Source: Gemmatimonadetes bacterium 13_1_40CM_69_22 (lineage in GTDB: Bacteria > Gemmatimonadota > Gemmatimonadetes > Gemmatimonadales > GWC2-71-9). Taken from it: a stretch of 64,000 nucleotides of DNA. The stretch lies in contig MNEL01000016.1 in NCBI GenBank assembly GCA_001917665.1, positions 1 to 64,000 of the forward strand, read 5' to 3'. This document shows positions 18,806-29,731 of the stretch, one piece after another; positions within the stretch are counted from its first letter, which is position 1; each line of letters opens with the position of its first letter. A program made the position numbers and the translations under genes. Under the pieces are notes generated by a model. The model did not search any database, was not told the DNA's origin, and was given only the letters and a program-made list of their open reading frames with translations.

Positions 18806-20007
18806 ATGGAGCGGCGGGAGTTTTTGACGGTGGCGGGGGCGGTGGCAGCGGGTTTGTCAACGCGGAACGCGGAAGTCGGAACGCGGAACGGGATGCTCGG
18901 GCGCCTGTTCCGCGTTCCGCGTTCTTCGCCCGCCGCGTCGAGCGCGCCCAGGTCGAGCTCAAAAGCCGCAAGCTCGACTGCTTGATCGCCACGCCCAGCA
19001 CCAACTACGAGTACTTCACCGGGTACAACCCCGGCCGCAGCGAGCGGCTCATCGCGGTCGTCCTCCCCGCGACCGGGAAGCCGGTCGTCGTGTGCCCCGC
19101 GTTCGAGGTCGAGCGCATCATGCAGCACAGCGCCCTCACGGACGCCCGCGGCTGGGAGGAGCAGGAAAACCCGTACAAGCTGGTCCGCAGCGTGGTGCGC
19201 GAGCTAAAGCCGCACGGCACCGGCGTGATCGCTCTCGAGTCCACCACCAGCTACGACGTCTATCTGGCGCTGGCGGACCAGCTGTCGGGCTGGAAGGTCG
19301 TGGACGGAGCCCCGGTGACCGAACGGCTGCGGATCGTCAAGGCGCCCGAGGAGCTCGCGCTGATCCGTCGCGCCATCGAGATCACCGAAGCGGCGATCGC
19401 CGCCACGTTCGCCCAGCTCGCCGCCCAGGTGACCGAGCGCGACGTGGCGCAGCTCTTGTCGCGTGAGATGCAACAGCGCGGCGCGCCGGGCGGCGGGCTC
19501 GTGCAGTTCGGGTCCTCGAGCGCGCTGCCGCACCGCGGCCCGGCGGGGCCGCAGCTGGAGCGCGAGACCGTAGTGCTGATCGACGCGGGCTGCCGCGTCG
19601 CGGGGTACGACTCAGACATCACGCGCACCACCTGGTTCGGCGACAGCCCAGCGGACGAATTCCGGAAGGTTTTCAATCTCGTCCACGACGCCCAGACCGC
19701 CGCCATGCGGCTCGGCAAGCCGCTCTATACGCAGTGCCAGGAGATGGACCGTGCCGCGCGCACGGCGATCCGCGACGGCGGCTACGGCCCCTTCTTCACG
19801 CACCGCCTCGGCCATGGCCTCGGCATGGACGGCCACGAGCCGCCCTACCTCGTCGAGGGCAACGCGACGCGCCTCGAGCCGGGCATGGTGTTCACGATCG
19901 AGCCGGGGATTTATCAGCGCGGAAAGTTCGGGGTGCGGATCGAGGATGATTGCGTGATGACCGAGAGCGGCATCGAAGTGCTGAGCCATCGGCCCGGGAA
20001 GTACTGA
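18806..20007 (+). CDS. M24-family metallopeptidase (Xaa-Pro aminopeptidase-like), apparently frameshifted after a Tat-like signal peptide
   Basis: 'DAGCRVAGYDSDITRTTWFG', 'HRLGHGLGMDGHE', 'MVFTIEPGIY' active-site motifs. ATG 18806 encodes MERREFLTVAGAVAAGLS in another frame from the peptidase. Confidence 0.75.
18857..18927. repeat. Heptamer hairpin repeat (R3), GGAACGC type
   Basis: Left arm heptamers 18857-18891, right arm 18907-18927; 16-bp perfect stem AACGCGGAACGCGGAA/TTCCGCGTTCCGCGTT. Confidence 0.9.
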
Positions 20008-20031
20008 CCCCGGGCTTGCGCCCGGGGTCAG
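20004..20031 (-). repeat. REP-like hairpin (R1), extended 12-bp stem
   Basis: CTGACCCCGGGC TTGC GCCCGGGGTCAG between convergent genes. Confidence 0.9.
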
Positions 20032-21227
20032 TCGCTGAGCTTCTTCGCAAACCCGACGATACGATCCAGCGCCTGCTCGATCTGCTCCGTCGCCGCCGCG
20101 TAGCTGAGCCGCACCCAGCGATCATCTCCGAACGCCCCGCCGGGCACGAGTGCGACACCGGTCGACGTGATCAGCCGCGTGCAGAACTCCGTGCCGCTGA
20201 TGCCGCCGAACGAGTCCACGCGAAAGAAGAAGTAGAACGCGCCGAGCGGCTCGACGAACTCGACGCCGGGGAGCTCCTGGCGGAACCGGCTGACCACGAG
20301 CTCACGCCGCTTGCGGAACTCGGCGACCATGCGCACCACATCCTGTTCCACGCGCTCGTCGCCGAGGGCGGCCGCCGCGGCCCATTGCGCCGGATGGTTG
20401 GCGCCCGTGGTCGTATGCGACTGCAGCGCGGCCATCGCCTTCGCCACCTTCGCCGGCGCGAGGGCGAGCCCGATGCGCCACCCGGTCATCGCATACGCCT
20501 TGCTGACGCCGTAGATGACGATGACACGCTCGAGGAAGTCGTCCGGCAGATCGAGGAACGACGGCGCCGGACCCGGCCCGTAGTGGATGCGACGGTAGAT
20601 CTCGTCCGCGATCACCCACACCTTGCGGGCCCGCGCCCACTGCGCGATGGCCTTGAGCTCCGCGTGGGTGTACACGGAGCCCGTGGGGTTGCAGGGCGAG
20701 CACAGGATGAGCCCCTGGGCCCCCGGTACGACACGGTCCAGATCGCGGACGCTCAGCTTGAGGCCCCACTCGGGATCTCCGGGGACGAGCACGGGACGGC
20801 CGCGCGTGAGATGCACGATCTGCGGGTAGGACACCCACGCCGGCGCGGGAATCGCGACGACGTCGCCCGGGCCGAACACGCTGAAGCAGACGTTGAAGAG
20901 CGACTGCTTCGAGCCGTTCGACACGACGATATGGTCGGCGTTCACGGGGCGACCGCCGGAGAGCAACGACAGGTGCTTCGCCGCCGCGGCCCGCAGCTCG
21001 AGGATCCCCTCGTTGGCCGGGTAGTGGGTCTTGCCGTCGCGGATCGCGCGCACCCCGGCGTCGGCGGCGATCGCCGGCGTGGGGAAGTCCGGCTCCCCGG
21101 CACCCAGGTCGATCACGTCCTCGCCCGCCGCCTTGCGGCGCTTCGCCTCCTGCGAGATCGCGATGGTCGCGGAGGTCTCGAGGTGGTGCAGGTTCGGGGA
21201 CAGGCCGAACGGCGAGCCCTGGGTCAT
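20028..21227 (-). CDS. Pyridoxal-phosphate aminotransferase, aspartate aminotransferase type
   Basis: 'VSNGSKQSLFNVCF', 'CNPTGSVYT', 'VSKAYAMTGWRIG' PLP-lysine motif. Confidence 0.88.
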   Translation of the reverse strand: MTQGSPFGLSPNLHHLETSATIAISQEAKRRKAAGEDVIDLGAGEPDFPTPAIAADAGVRAIRDGKTHYPANEGILELRAAAAKHLSLLSGGRPVNADHIVVSNGSKQSLFNVCFSVFGPGDVVAIPAPAWVSYPQIVHLTRGRPVLVPGDPEWGLKLSVRDLDRVVPGAQGLILCSPCNPTGSVYTHAELKAIAQWARARKVWVIADEIYRRIHYGPGPAPSFLDLPDDFLERVIVIYGVSKAYAMTGWRIGLALAPAKVAKAMAALQSHTTTGANHPAQWAAAAALGDERVEQDVVRMVAEFRKRRELVVSRFRQELPGVEFVEPLGAFYFFFRVDSFGGISGTEFCTRLITSTGVALVPGGAFGDDRWVRLSYAAATEQIEQALDRIVGFAKKLSD

Positions 21228-22528
21228 GGGCGGATGACTCCGAAGCGTTTCAGAACCGCGAGCGTGGAATCGAGCGGCAGCGCCCGCACCGTGCCACGAT
21301 ACCCACGCACCGTCTCCGCGCGCAACAGCGAGTTGTAAATGGCCTCCTCGGTCGCTTCGACGACCGCCTCGAACAAGGGCGACACCGCGTCGTTCGTGAC
21401 GACGGGCAGCGTGTCGATCAGCCTTGACCGCCCTGCACCGCCCTCCACCGACCTCCACCGCCTCGTCGAAAACGCGATCACGTAGTCCCCCGAGCCGTTC
21501 GCCATGCTACTCCCGGTCCGGGCGAGGCCCGCGAGGGCGCGGCGCGCCAGGCGTTCGAGCTGTCGATGATCCAGAGGTGCATCGGTCGCGGCGACGATGA
21601 TGATCGAACCATCTCCCGCGGGGGGTAGGGGCGCAGCATGCTGCGCCCCTACATCCTTCCGCTGCGTCCGTACGTCCTTCCGCTGCGCCCCTACGTCCTT
21701 CAGGTAATACTGCCCCAGCTCCCGTCCGACTGGGGCGCCGGCGATGGTCAGCACACCGCCGAAATTGCTCTGCACCAGAGCGCCGACCGTCCAACCGCCG
21801 AGCTCGTGGGGGAGCCGCCGGCTGGCGGTACCGATGCCGCCCTTCCATCCGAACGCGACGGTGCCGCGTCCCGCGCCCACCGCGCCCTCCCCGACCGCCC
21901 CCGGGGCGGCGGTCCGGATCGCAGCCAGCACATCCTCCGGGGTGATGGCCCGCGCCCGGATGTCGTTCAGAAATCCGTCGTTGGTCTCGGCTACCACCGG
22001 ATTCGCGGAGCGCACGTCCCCGTTCCCCGGCAGGCCGAGCAGGTAGGTCAGGACCGCGTCCGCGGCCCGCGGGACGCACAGCGTGCAGGTCAGGACGATC
22101 GGCGACTCGAGCTCGCCCAGCTCGTTCACCTGCGTCGATCCGGCGAGCTTGCCGAACCCGTTCCCGACGACGACGGCCGCGGGCACCTTCTCGCGGAACA
22201 CGTTGCCCGCGTGCGGCAGGATGGCCGTCACGCCAGTGTTGATCGAGTCGCCGCGAATGACGGTCGCGTGCCCCACGCGCACGCCCTCCACATCCGTGAT
22301 CGCATCGAGCGGACCCGGTGGGAGCACGCCGACGACGATGCCCACGTCGCGCGCTCTGGGCCGCGGCGCCTGGCTGGCGAGCGGTGCGGCGGCGAGGCTC
22401 AGGAACAGGCCAATGCGGAATGCGGAGTGCGGAATGCGGAAGGTCAAGGTGAGTTCGTGCGACGAGGCCTGCCTTAGGGCTCGAACGGGGTCCGCTCCAT
22501 TCCGCACTCGGCATTCCGCACTCCGCAT
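21224..22528 (-). CDS. P1/DmpA-like peptidase S58 family
   Basis: 'ITDVEGVRVGHATVIRGD...TGVTAILPH...KLAGSTQVNELGELESPIVLT' DmpA/P1 motifs; N-terminus overlaps a repeat, so start uncertain. Confidence 0.78.
   Translation of the reverse strand: MRSAECRVRNGADPVRALRQASSHELTLTFRIPHSAFRIGLFLSLAAAPLASQAPRPRARDVGIVVGVLPPGPLDAITDVEGVRVGHATVIRGDSINTGVTAILPHAGNVFREKVPAAVVVGNGFGKLAGSTQVNELGELESPIVLTCTLCVPRAADAVLTYLLGLPGNGDVRSANPVVAETNDGFLNDIRARAITPEDVLAAIRTAAPGAVGEGAVGAGRGTVAFGWKGGIGTASRRLPHELGGWTVGALVQSNFGGVLTIAGAPVGRELGQYYLKDVGAQRKDVRTQRKDVGAQHAAPLPPAGDGSIIIVAATDAPLDHRQLERLARRALAGLARTGSSMANGSGDYVIAFSTRRWRSVEGGAGRSRLIDTLPVVTNDAVSPLFEAVVEATEEAIYNSLLRAETVRGYRGTVRALPLDSTLAVLKRFGVIRP
21427..21466. repeat. 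Decamer array ACCGCCCTCC type
   Basis: ACCGCCCTGC-ACCGCCCTCC-ACCGACCTCC-ACCGCCTCGT, inside the S58 peptidase ORF. Confidence 0.8.
21625..21703. repeat. 28-bp palindrome (R2) plus three overlapping 21-bp repeats
   Basis: GTAGGGGCGCAGCATGCTGCGCCCCTAC at 21625-21652; 21-bp units starting at 21641, 21662, 21683. Confidence 0.92.
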
Positions 22529-22531
22529 TCG
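22410..22531. repeat. Heptamer hairpin repeat (R3), GGAATGC/GGAGTGC type
   Basis: Left arm about 22410-22444, inverted arm 22497-22531. Confidence 0.88.
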
Positions 22532-22591
22532 TGCCTCTCCGGTTGCGCCCCCGCCCCCCGCAAGCTACCATGCTCACCGAACTTCCGTCCT

Positions 22592-23878
22592 TTGACAATC
22601 GAGGGTCCCGTGACGCTGGACGAAGCCAAGGCCGCCTGGGAACGCGGCCGGCATCTGGTGCTCGTGACGCCGCCGGCGGTGGAGCAGGCGGAGCAGCTCT
22701 GGGAGTTCATCCCCCCGGAGACCCCGAGGCATGGCCCCGGGGTTGGTCTACCGGTGCTGATCATCTGCGCCGATGACGTGTCCGCTGCCGAGTGGGGGAC
22801 AGCCGCCCCGGCGCGTGCCCGCGTCCACGCCGTCACCGGTCTCACCCGTAGCGCTCGCGTCCTGCAGGAACGCTCCGCTCACATCCTCGCCGGCACGGTG
22901 CCTGATCTCACCGCGCTGGTCGCGCGCTCCGCACTCAAGCTTGACGCCGTCTCCACCGTCGTCATCGCGTGGCCCGAGATCCTCGCCGCGGGCGAGCACG
23001 CGGCGGCGCTCGACACGCTGCTCGGCGAAGCCCGCGAGGCCCGCCGCATCGTGCTGAGCTGGAACCCGGCCGTGCTCGGCGATTTCCTCGAGCGCCACGC
23101 GCGCCGCGCACTGGTGGTGGGCACGCCGCCGCTGAACGATGCCGGCGCCCCGCTGTACCCAGTCGGACCGGCGCGCTACGTCGTCGTCGCGCCCTCCCGC
23201 CGCGGCGCCGCGGTGCGTGACACCATCGATCTGCTCGATCCGCGCCGGCCGCTGGTGTGGGAAGGCGGCGAGCTCGCGCCGCCCGAGGCCGCGCCCGACG
23301 CCGTCCTCTGCGCCCGGCTGCCGACGCGCGAGCAGTTCGCGGCGCTGGGGCGACTCGGCACGCCGATCGTCTTCGCCGCGGCCGCCCAACTCCCGTACCT
23401 CCGCTCCATCGCAGCGCCGCTGACGCCGCTGCGGTTGCCCGCCGCCGCCGACCGCGCCGCGGATCGCGCGGCGTCCCTGCGAGAGCAGGTGGCACGCCTC
23501 CTCACCGAGGGATGCGTGGATGCCGAGCTCGCGCTGCTGGACCCGCTGTTCGAGCGGTTCGACCCCGCCGAGGTGGCGGCGGCGCTGCTGGCGCTCAGAC
23601 GTCAGACGTCAGACGTCAGCCCACCTCCCGCTGCGCCGGTTTGGGTGAAGGTGTTCGTCAACGTGGGAAAGAAGGACCGCGCGGCGGCGAAGGATCTCGT
23701 GGGGGCGCTGACCCGGGAGGTGGGGATCGCCAAGGACGCCATCGGCCGGGTGGACGTGCGTGACACGTTCAGTGTCGTCGAGCTGGCTCCGGCCGTCGCC
23801 GAGCAGGCCATGCGCGGCTTGTCGAGAGTCGCGATCAAAGGCCGGCGCGCGCTGGCGCGACTCGACCGCCAGGTCTAG
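22592..23878 (+). CDS. DEAD-box-helicase-like protein lacking catalytic motifs, with C-terminal DbpA-type RNA-binding domain
   Basis: C-terminus 'VWVKVFVNVGKKDRAAAKDLVGALTREVGIAKDAIGRVDVRDTFSVVEL...IKGRRALARL' matches the DbpA RBD pattern; N-terminus resembles helicase domain 1 without Walker A or DEAD. Confidence 0.6.
   Translation: MTIEGPVTLDEAKAAWERGRHLVLVTPPAVEQAEQLWEFIPPETPRHGPGVGLPVLIICADDVSAAEWGTAAPARARVHAVTGLTRSARVLQERSAHILAGTVPDLTALVARSALKLDAVSTVVIAWPEILAAGEHAAALDTLLGEAREARRIVLSWNPAVLGDFLERHARRALVVGTPPLNDAGAPLYPVGPARYVVVAPSRRGAAVRDTIDLLDPRRPLVWEGGELAPPEAAPDAVLCARLPTREQFAALGRLGTPIVFAAAAQLPYLRSIAAPLTPLRLPAAADRAADRAASLREQVARLLTEGCVDAELALLDPLFERFDPAEVAAALLALRRQTSDVSPPPAAPVWVKVFVNVGKKDRAAAKDLVGALTREVGIAKDAIGRVDVRDTFSVVELAPAVAEQAMRGLSRVAIKGRRALARLDRQV
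23595..23618. repeat. Heptamer array CAGACGT x3.4
   Basis: CAGACGT CAGACGT CAGACGT CAG in the linker before the DbpA-like domain. Confidence 0.9.
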
Positions 23879-24003
23879 CGGCGCGGGGGAACGGGATGGG
23901 AGGGCGGGCGGTATTACGCCCGTCCGATGATCGAAACCGAGCGGGTCGTTCCAGAAGGCAGGGGGCCTGAGGCTCGCGCTCGCCGATCCCCCCTGAGACG
24001 CCG

Positions 24004-24059
24004 ACGGGCCGCCCAGCGGGGCGGCCCGTGACCGACGCACCCGCCGCTCATGCGGCGGG
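24004..24059. terminator. Two hairpins between convergent genes, probable bidirectional terminator
   Basis: ACGGGCCGCC-CAGCGG-GGCGGCCCGT (24004-24029) and CCCGCCGC-TCAT-GCGGCGGG (24040-24059). Confidence 0.6.
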
Positions 24060-24350
24060 CTACTTCCGGTTGTTCACCGCCATCTTCAGCTGCTTCCCAG
24101 CGCGAAACGCCGGCGCAATGGACGCTTTGATTTGAATCACGCCGCCGGTCTTGGGATTGCGGCCCATCCGAGCGGCCCGCTTGCGCGCTTCGAAGTTCCC
24201 GAATCCTGTGATCTGCACCTTCGCGCCCTTCTTCAGCTCGCCGGCGATGATGCCCTTGTCGTCGAACAGGGCTTCGACCGCCCGGCTTGCGTCAGCCTTG
24301 GACATCTTGGTCCGCATCGCCAGCGCACTGGTCAGCTCGGCTTTGTTCAC
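24060..24350 (-). CDS. HU-family DNA-binding protein
   Basis: 'MNKAELTSALAMRTKMSKADASRAVEALFD...GFGNFEARKRAARMGRNPKTG'. Confidence 0.95.
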   Translation of the reverse strand: MNKAELTSALAMRTKMSKADASRAVEALFDDKGIIAGELKKGAKVQITGFGNFEARKRAARMGRNPKTGGVIQIKASIAPAFRAGKQLKMAVNNRK

Positions 24351-24541
24351 GGTATCTCCTTGTGAGGGTCTAGGGCCCGGAGAAGCCTTGAGATTCCGCC
24401 CTTTTTACGGCAGGGCGTCGGAAAAGCCGCATAAAACCGCCACAATATGGGGGTATCCCCCGAAAATCCGCAAGATAGCTGCATTTCCTTGACCCACCCG
24501 CCCCGAGAAACTACCCTTCCACCCCGTCACACGACGAGCCT

Positions 24542-25147
24542 ATGGTCCCCAGTACCCGCTCCGGCTGGATCGAGGTGATCGCCGGGGTCATGTTTTCCGG
24601 GAAGAGCGAGGAGCTGATCCGGCGGGTACGACGCGCCGTCATCGCCCGCAAGCGCGTGCAGGTCTTCAAGTCTCACCTCGACGCCCGCTACGCCGGGCTC
24701 TACACGCTGAGCACCCACGACGGGGGAACCGTGGAGGCCGAGCCGGTGGACTGCTCCGAGGAGATCATGGGCCGCCGGCGCCCCGACACCGAGGTGGTCG
24801 CGGTGGACGAGGTCCAGTTTTTGGATGACGGCATCGTGAGCGTCGCCAACGCCCTCGCCGACCAGGGCGTGCGGGTCGTGCTCGCCGGCATCGACATGGA
24901 TTTCCGAGGCCTCCCCTTCGGTCCCATGCCGACACTGCTCGCCGTCGCGGAGATCGTCGACAAGCTCCAGGCCATCTGCGTGGTGTGCGGCGACCCGGCC
25001 GGCCGCAATCAGCGCCTCGTGAACGGGAAGCCCGCGCTGTGGGACAGCCCCACCATCATGGTCGGGGGACGGGAGTCGTACGAGGCGAGATGCCGGCATT
25101 GTCATCGGGTGCCGAGGCAGGATGAGGATCAGACGGCACTACTTTGA
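24542..25147 (+). CDS. tdk: Thymidine kinase
   Basis: '[18 protein letters not shown]', '[12 protein letters not shown]', Cys motifs 'CVVCGDPA...CRHCHR'. Confidence 0.92.
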   Translation: MVPSTRSGWIEVIAGVMFSGKSEELIRRVRRAVIARKRVQVFKSHLDARYAGLYTLSTHDGGTVEAEPVDCSEEIMGRRRPDTEVVAVDEVQFLDDGIVSVANALADQGVRVVLAGIDMDFRGLPFGPMPTLLAVAEIVDKLQAICVVCGDPAGRNQRLVNGKPALWDSPTIMVGGRESYEARCRHCHRVPRQDEDQTALL

Positions 25148-25226
25148 ATGCGGAATGCGGAATGCGAAATGCGGAATTGACACCCGCCTTTTCATTCCGC
25201 ATTGCACATTCCGCTTTCCGCACTTG
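25145..25226. repeat. Heptamer hairpin repeat (R3), GGAATGC type
   Basis: Left arm 25145-25179, inverted arm 25192-25226; begins at the tdk stop and ends at the coaE start. Confidence 0.9.
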
Positions 25227-26242
25227 TGTTGAACGTCGCCCTCACGGGCAATATCGCCGCCGGCAAGTCGACCGTCGTCGAGCTGTTCCGGCGCTGGGGC
25301 GCGACGATCGTCGACGCCGATGAGCTGGTGCGACAGGCGCAAGCGCCGGGCGGCGAGGTGCTCGCCGCGATCGTGCGGCGCTTCGGGTCGGACGTTCTCG
25401 CCCCGGATGGCTCGCTCGACCGAGCGGCGCTGCGCTCCAAGGTGATGGGCGACCAAGCCGCGCTCGACGCCCTCAACGCGATCGTCCACCCGGCCGTACG
25501 GCGGCGCCGCGACCAGCTCGCGCGCGAGGCGCGCGAGCGCGGCGACGTGCTCGTCGTCAACGACATCCCGCTGCTGTTCGAGGTGCTCGATCCCGGGGAG
25601 TTCGACGCCGTCTTGCTCGTGGACGCGGGGGTGGCCTTGCGCCGCACGCGGCTGCGCGCGATGCGGGGACTGTCGAACGAAGCGGCCGACCGAATGATCG
25701 CCGCGCAGATGCCGGCCGAGCGCAAGCGGCCACGCAGCCACTTCGTGATCGACAATGAGGGCTCGGTGGCCGAGCTCGAGCGCGCCGCGCGAGCCGTGTT
25801 CAAGGAGCTGCGCCGCCGTGCGGCTCGCGCGGCGCTCGGTCGACCCGCGCAGTCGCTGCTGCTCGCCGCGGACGCGGCGGCAGGAGGGGGGGAGGCAAGC
25901 GAGCACCCGGCCCTGATGGCGATCGCCAGCCGCTATTCGGACGCCGGCCTGGCGGTGCGCCGGGTCGCCGGTGGCAGCGCGGTCGAGAGGGCACTGGCGC
26001 GCGTCGCGGCGCGACCGGACGCGATCGTGGCCACAGCCGCCGCCGCGGCGGCGACCGAGCGGGCGTGGGAGCGCGCCGGGCGGCCGGGCGTGCTGGTGCT
26101 GCTGAGCGACGATCCCGACCCGGTCGCGGTGCGCCTCGACGTGCGACCGTGGGGCCACGAGCGGCTGCGGCTGGCGGAGCCCGGCGCCAGAGGCCTGGCG
26201 CCGCGCCCGGACCTGTTCCCGGAGGCCAACCCGTTGGCTTGA
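25226..26242 (+). CDS. coaE: Dephospho-CoA kinase with C-terminal extension
   Basis: 'NVALTGNIAAGKSTVVELFRRWGATIVDADELVRQ', 'DIPLLFE'; about 140 extra C-terminal residues. Confidence 0.85.
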   Translation: MLNVALTGNIAAGKSTVVELFRRWGATIVDADELVRQAQAPGGEVLAAIVRRFGSDVLAPDGSLDRAALRSKVMGDQAALDALNAIVHPAVRRRRDQLAREARERGDVLVVNDIPLLFEVLDPGEFDAVLLVDAGVALRRTRLRAMRGLSNEAADRMIAAQMPAERKRPRSHFVIDNEGSVAELERAARAVFKELRRRAARAALGRPAQSLLLAADAAAGGGEASEHPALMAIASRYSDAGLAVRRVAGGSAVERALARVAARPDAIVATAAAAAATERAWERAGRPGVLVLLSDDPDPVAVRLDVRPWGHERLRLAEPGARGLAPRPDLFPEANPLA

Positions 26243-26310
26243 CAGAGGTTTGGTGCTCCGGTAACCTTTCGCCGCCCCCTTCTCAGGCCCCGAGCGAGAG
26301 CGATCCCTGC

Positions 26311-26700
26311 ATGTCGAAGACGCCGTCCGATCTGCGCTACACCGAAGAGCACGAGTACGTCAAGGAAACCGACGACAAGTCGGTCGTGCAGGTCGGGATT
26401 ACCGATTACGCGCAGGGAGAATTGGGCGATGTCGTCTACGTGGACCTGCCGAAGCTGGGAGCCACGTTCGGGCGGATGGATGTGTTCGGGACGATCGAGG
26501 CCGTGAAGGCGGTCTCGGAGCTGTACGCCCCCCTCGCCGGCACAGTGACGGCGGTCAACCCGGCGCTGGAAGGCGACCCCGCGCTCGTCAACCGCGATCC
26601 CTATGGCGAGGGCTGGATGATCAAGCTCCGGGTCAAGAACCCGAAGGAGCTCGACCAGCTCTTGGGGAGCGAGGAGTACAAGAAGCATATTGGCGAATAG
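26311..26700 (+). CDS. gcvH: Glycine cleavage system H protein
   Basis: '[11 protein letters not shown]...[15 protein letters not shown]...[21 protein letters not shown]'. Confidence 0.95.
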   Translation: MSKTPSDLRYTEEHEYVKETDDKSVVQVGITDYAQGELGDVVYVDLPKLGATFGRMDVFGTIEAVKAVSELYAPLAGTVTAVNPALEGDPALVNRDPYGEGWMIKLRVKNPKELDQLLGSEEYKKHIGE

Positions 26701-26752
26701 CGCCCGGCCGGTCCCACATCCTTTCCTGAGAGCTCGCAGCGAGACATCCGAC

Positions 26753-29650
<2,898 letters not shown>

Positions 29651-29667
29651 GACAGCGAGCGAAAGTT

Positions 29668-29731
29668 GGAACGATGGAACGATGGCACGTGAGGCGTTCG
29701 GTCCATCGGTCCATCTTTCCATCTGTCCGTC
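29668..29731. repeat. Octamer array with inverted character
   Basis: GGAACGAT GGAACGAT GGCACGTG AGGCGTTC GGTCCATC GGTCCATC TTTCCATC TGTCCGTC, eight in-phase octamers. Confidence 0.8.

Noticed and set aside
18682-18860. ORF-track N-terminus of the M24 peptidase (MALGSLPSSGSMRV...)
   Set aside because: Antisense to the start of the neighbouring gene and without signal features; the Tat-like start at 18806 in another frame is more plausible.
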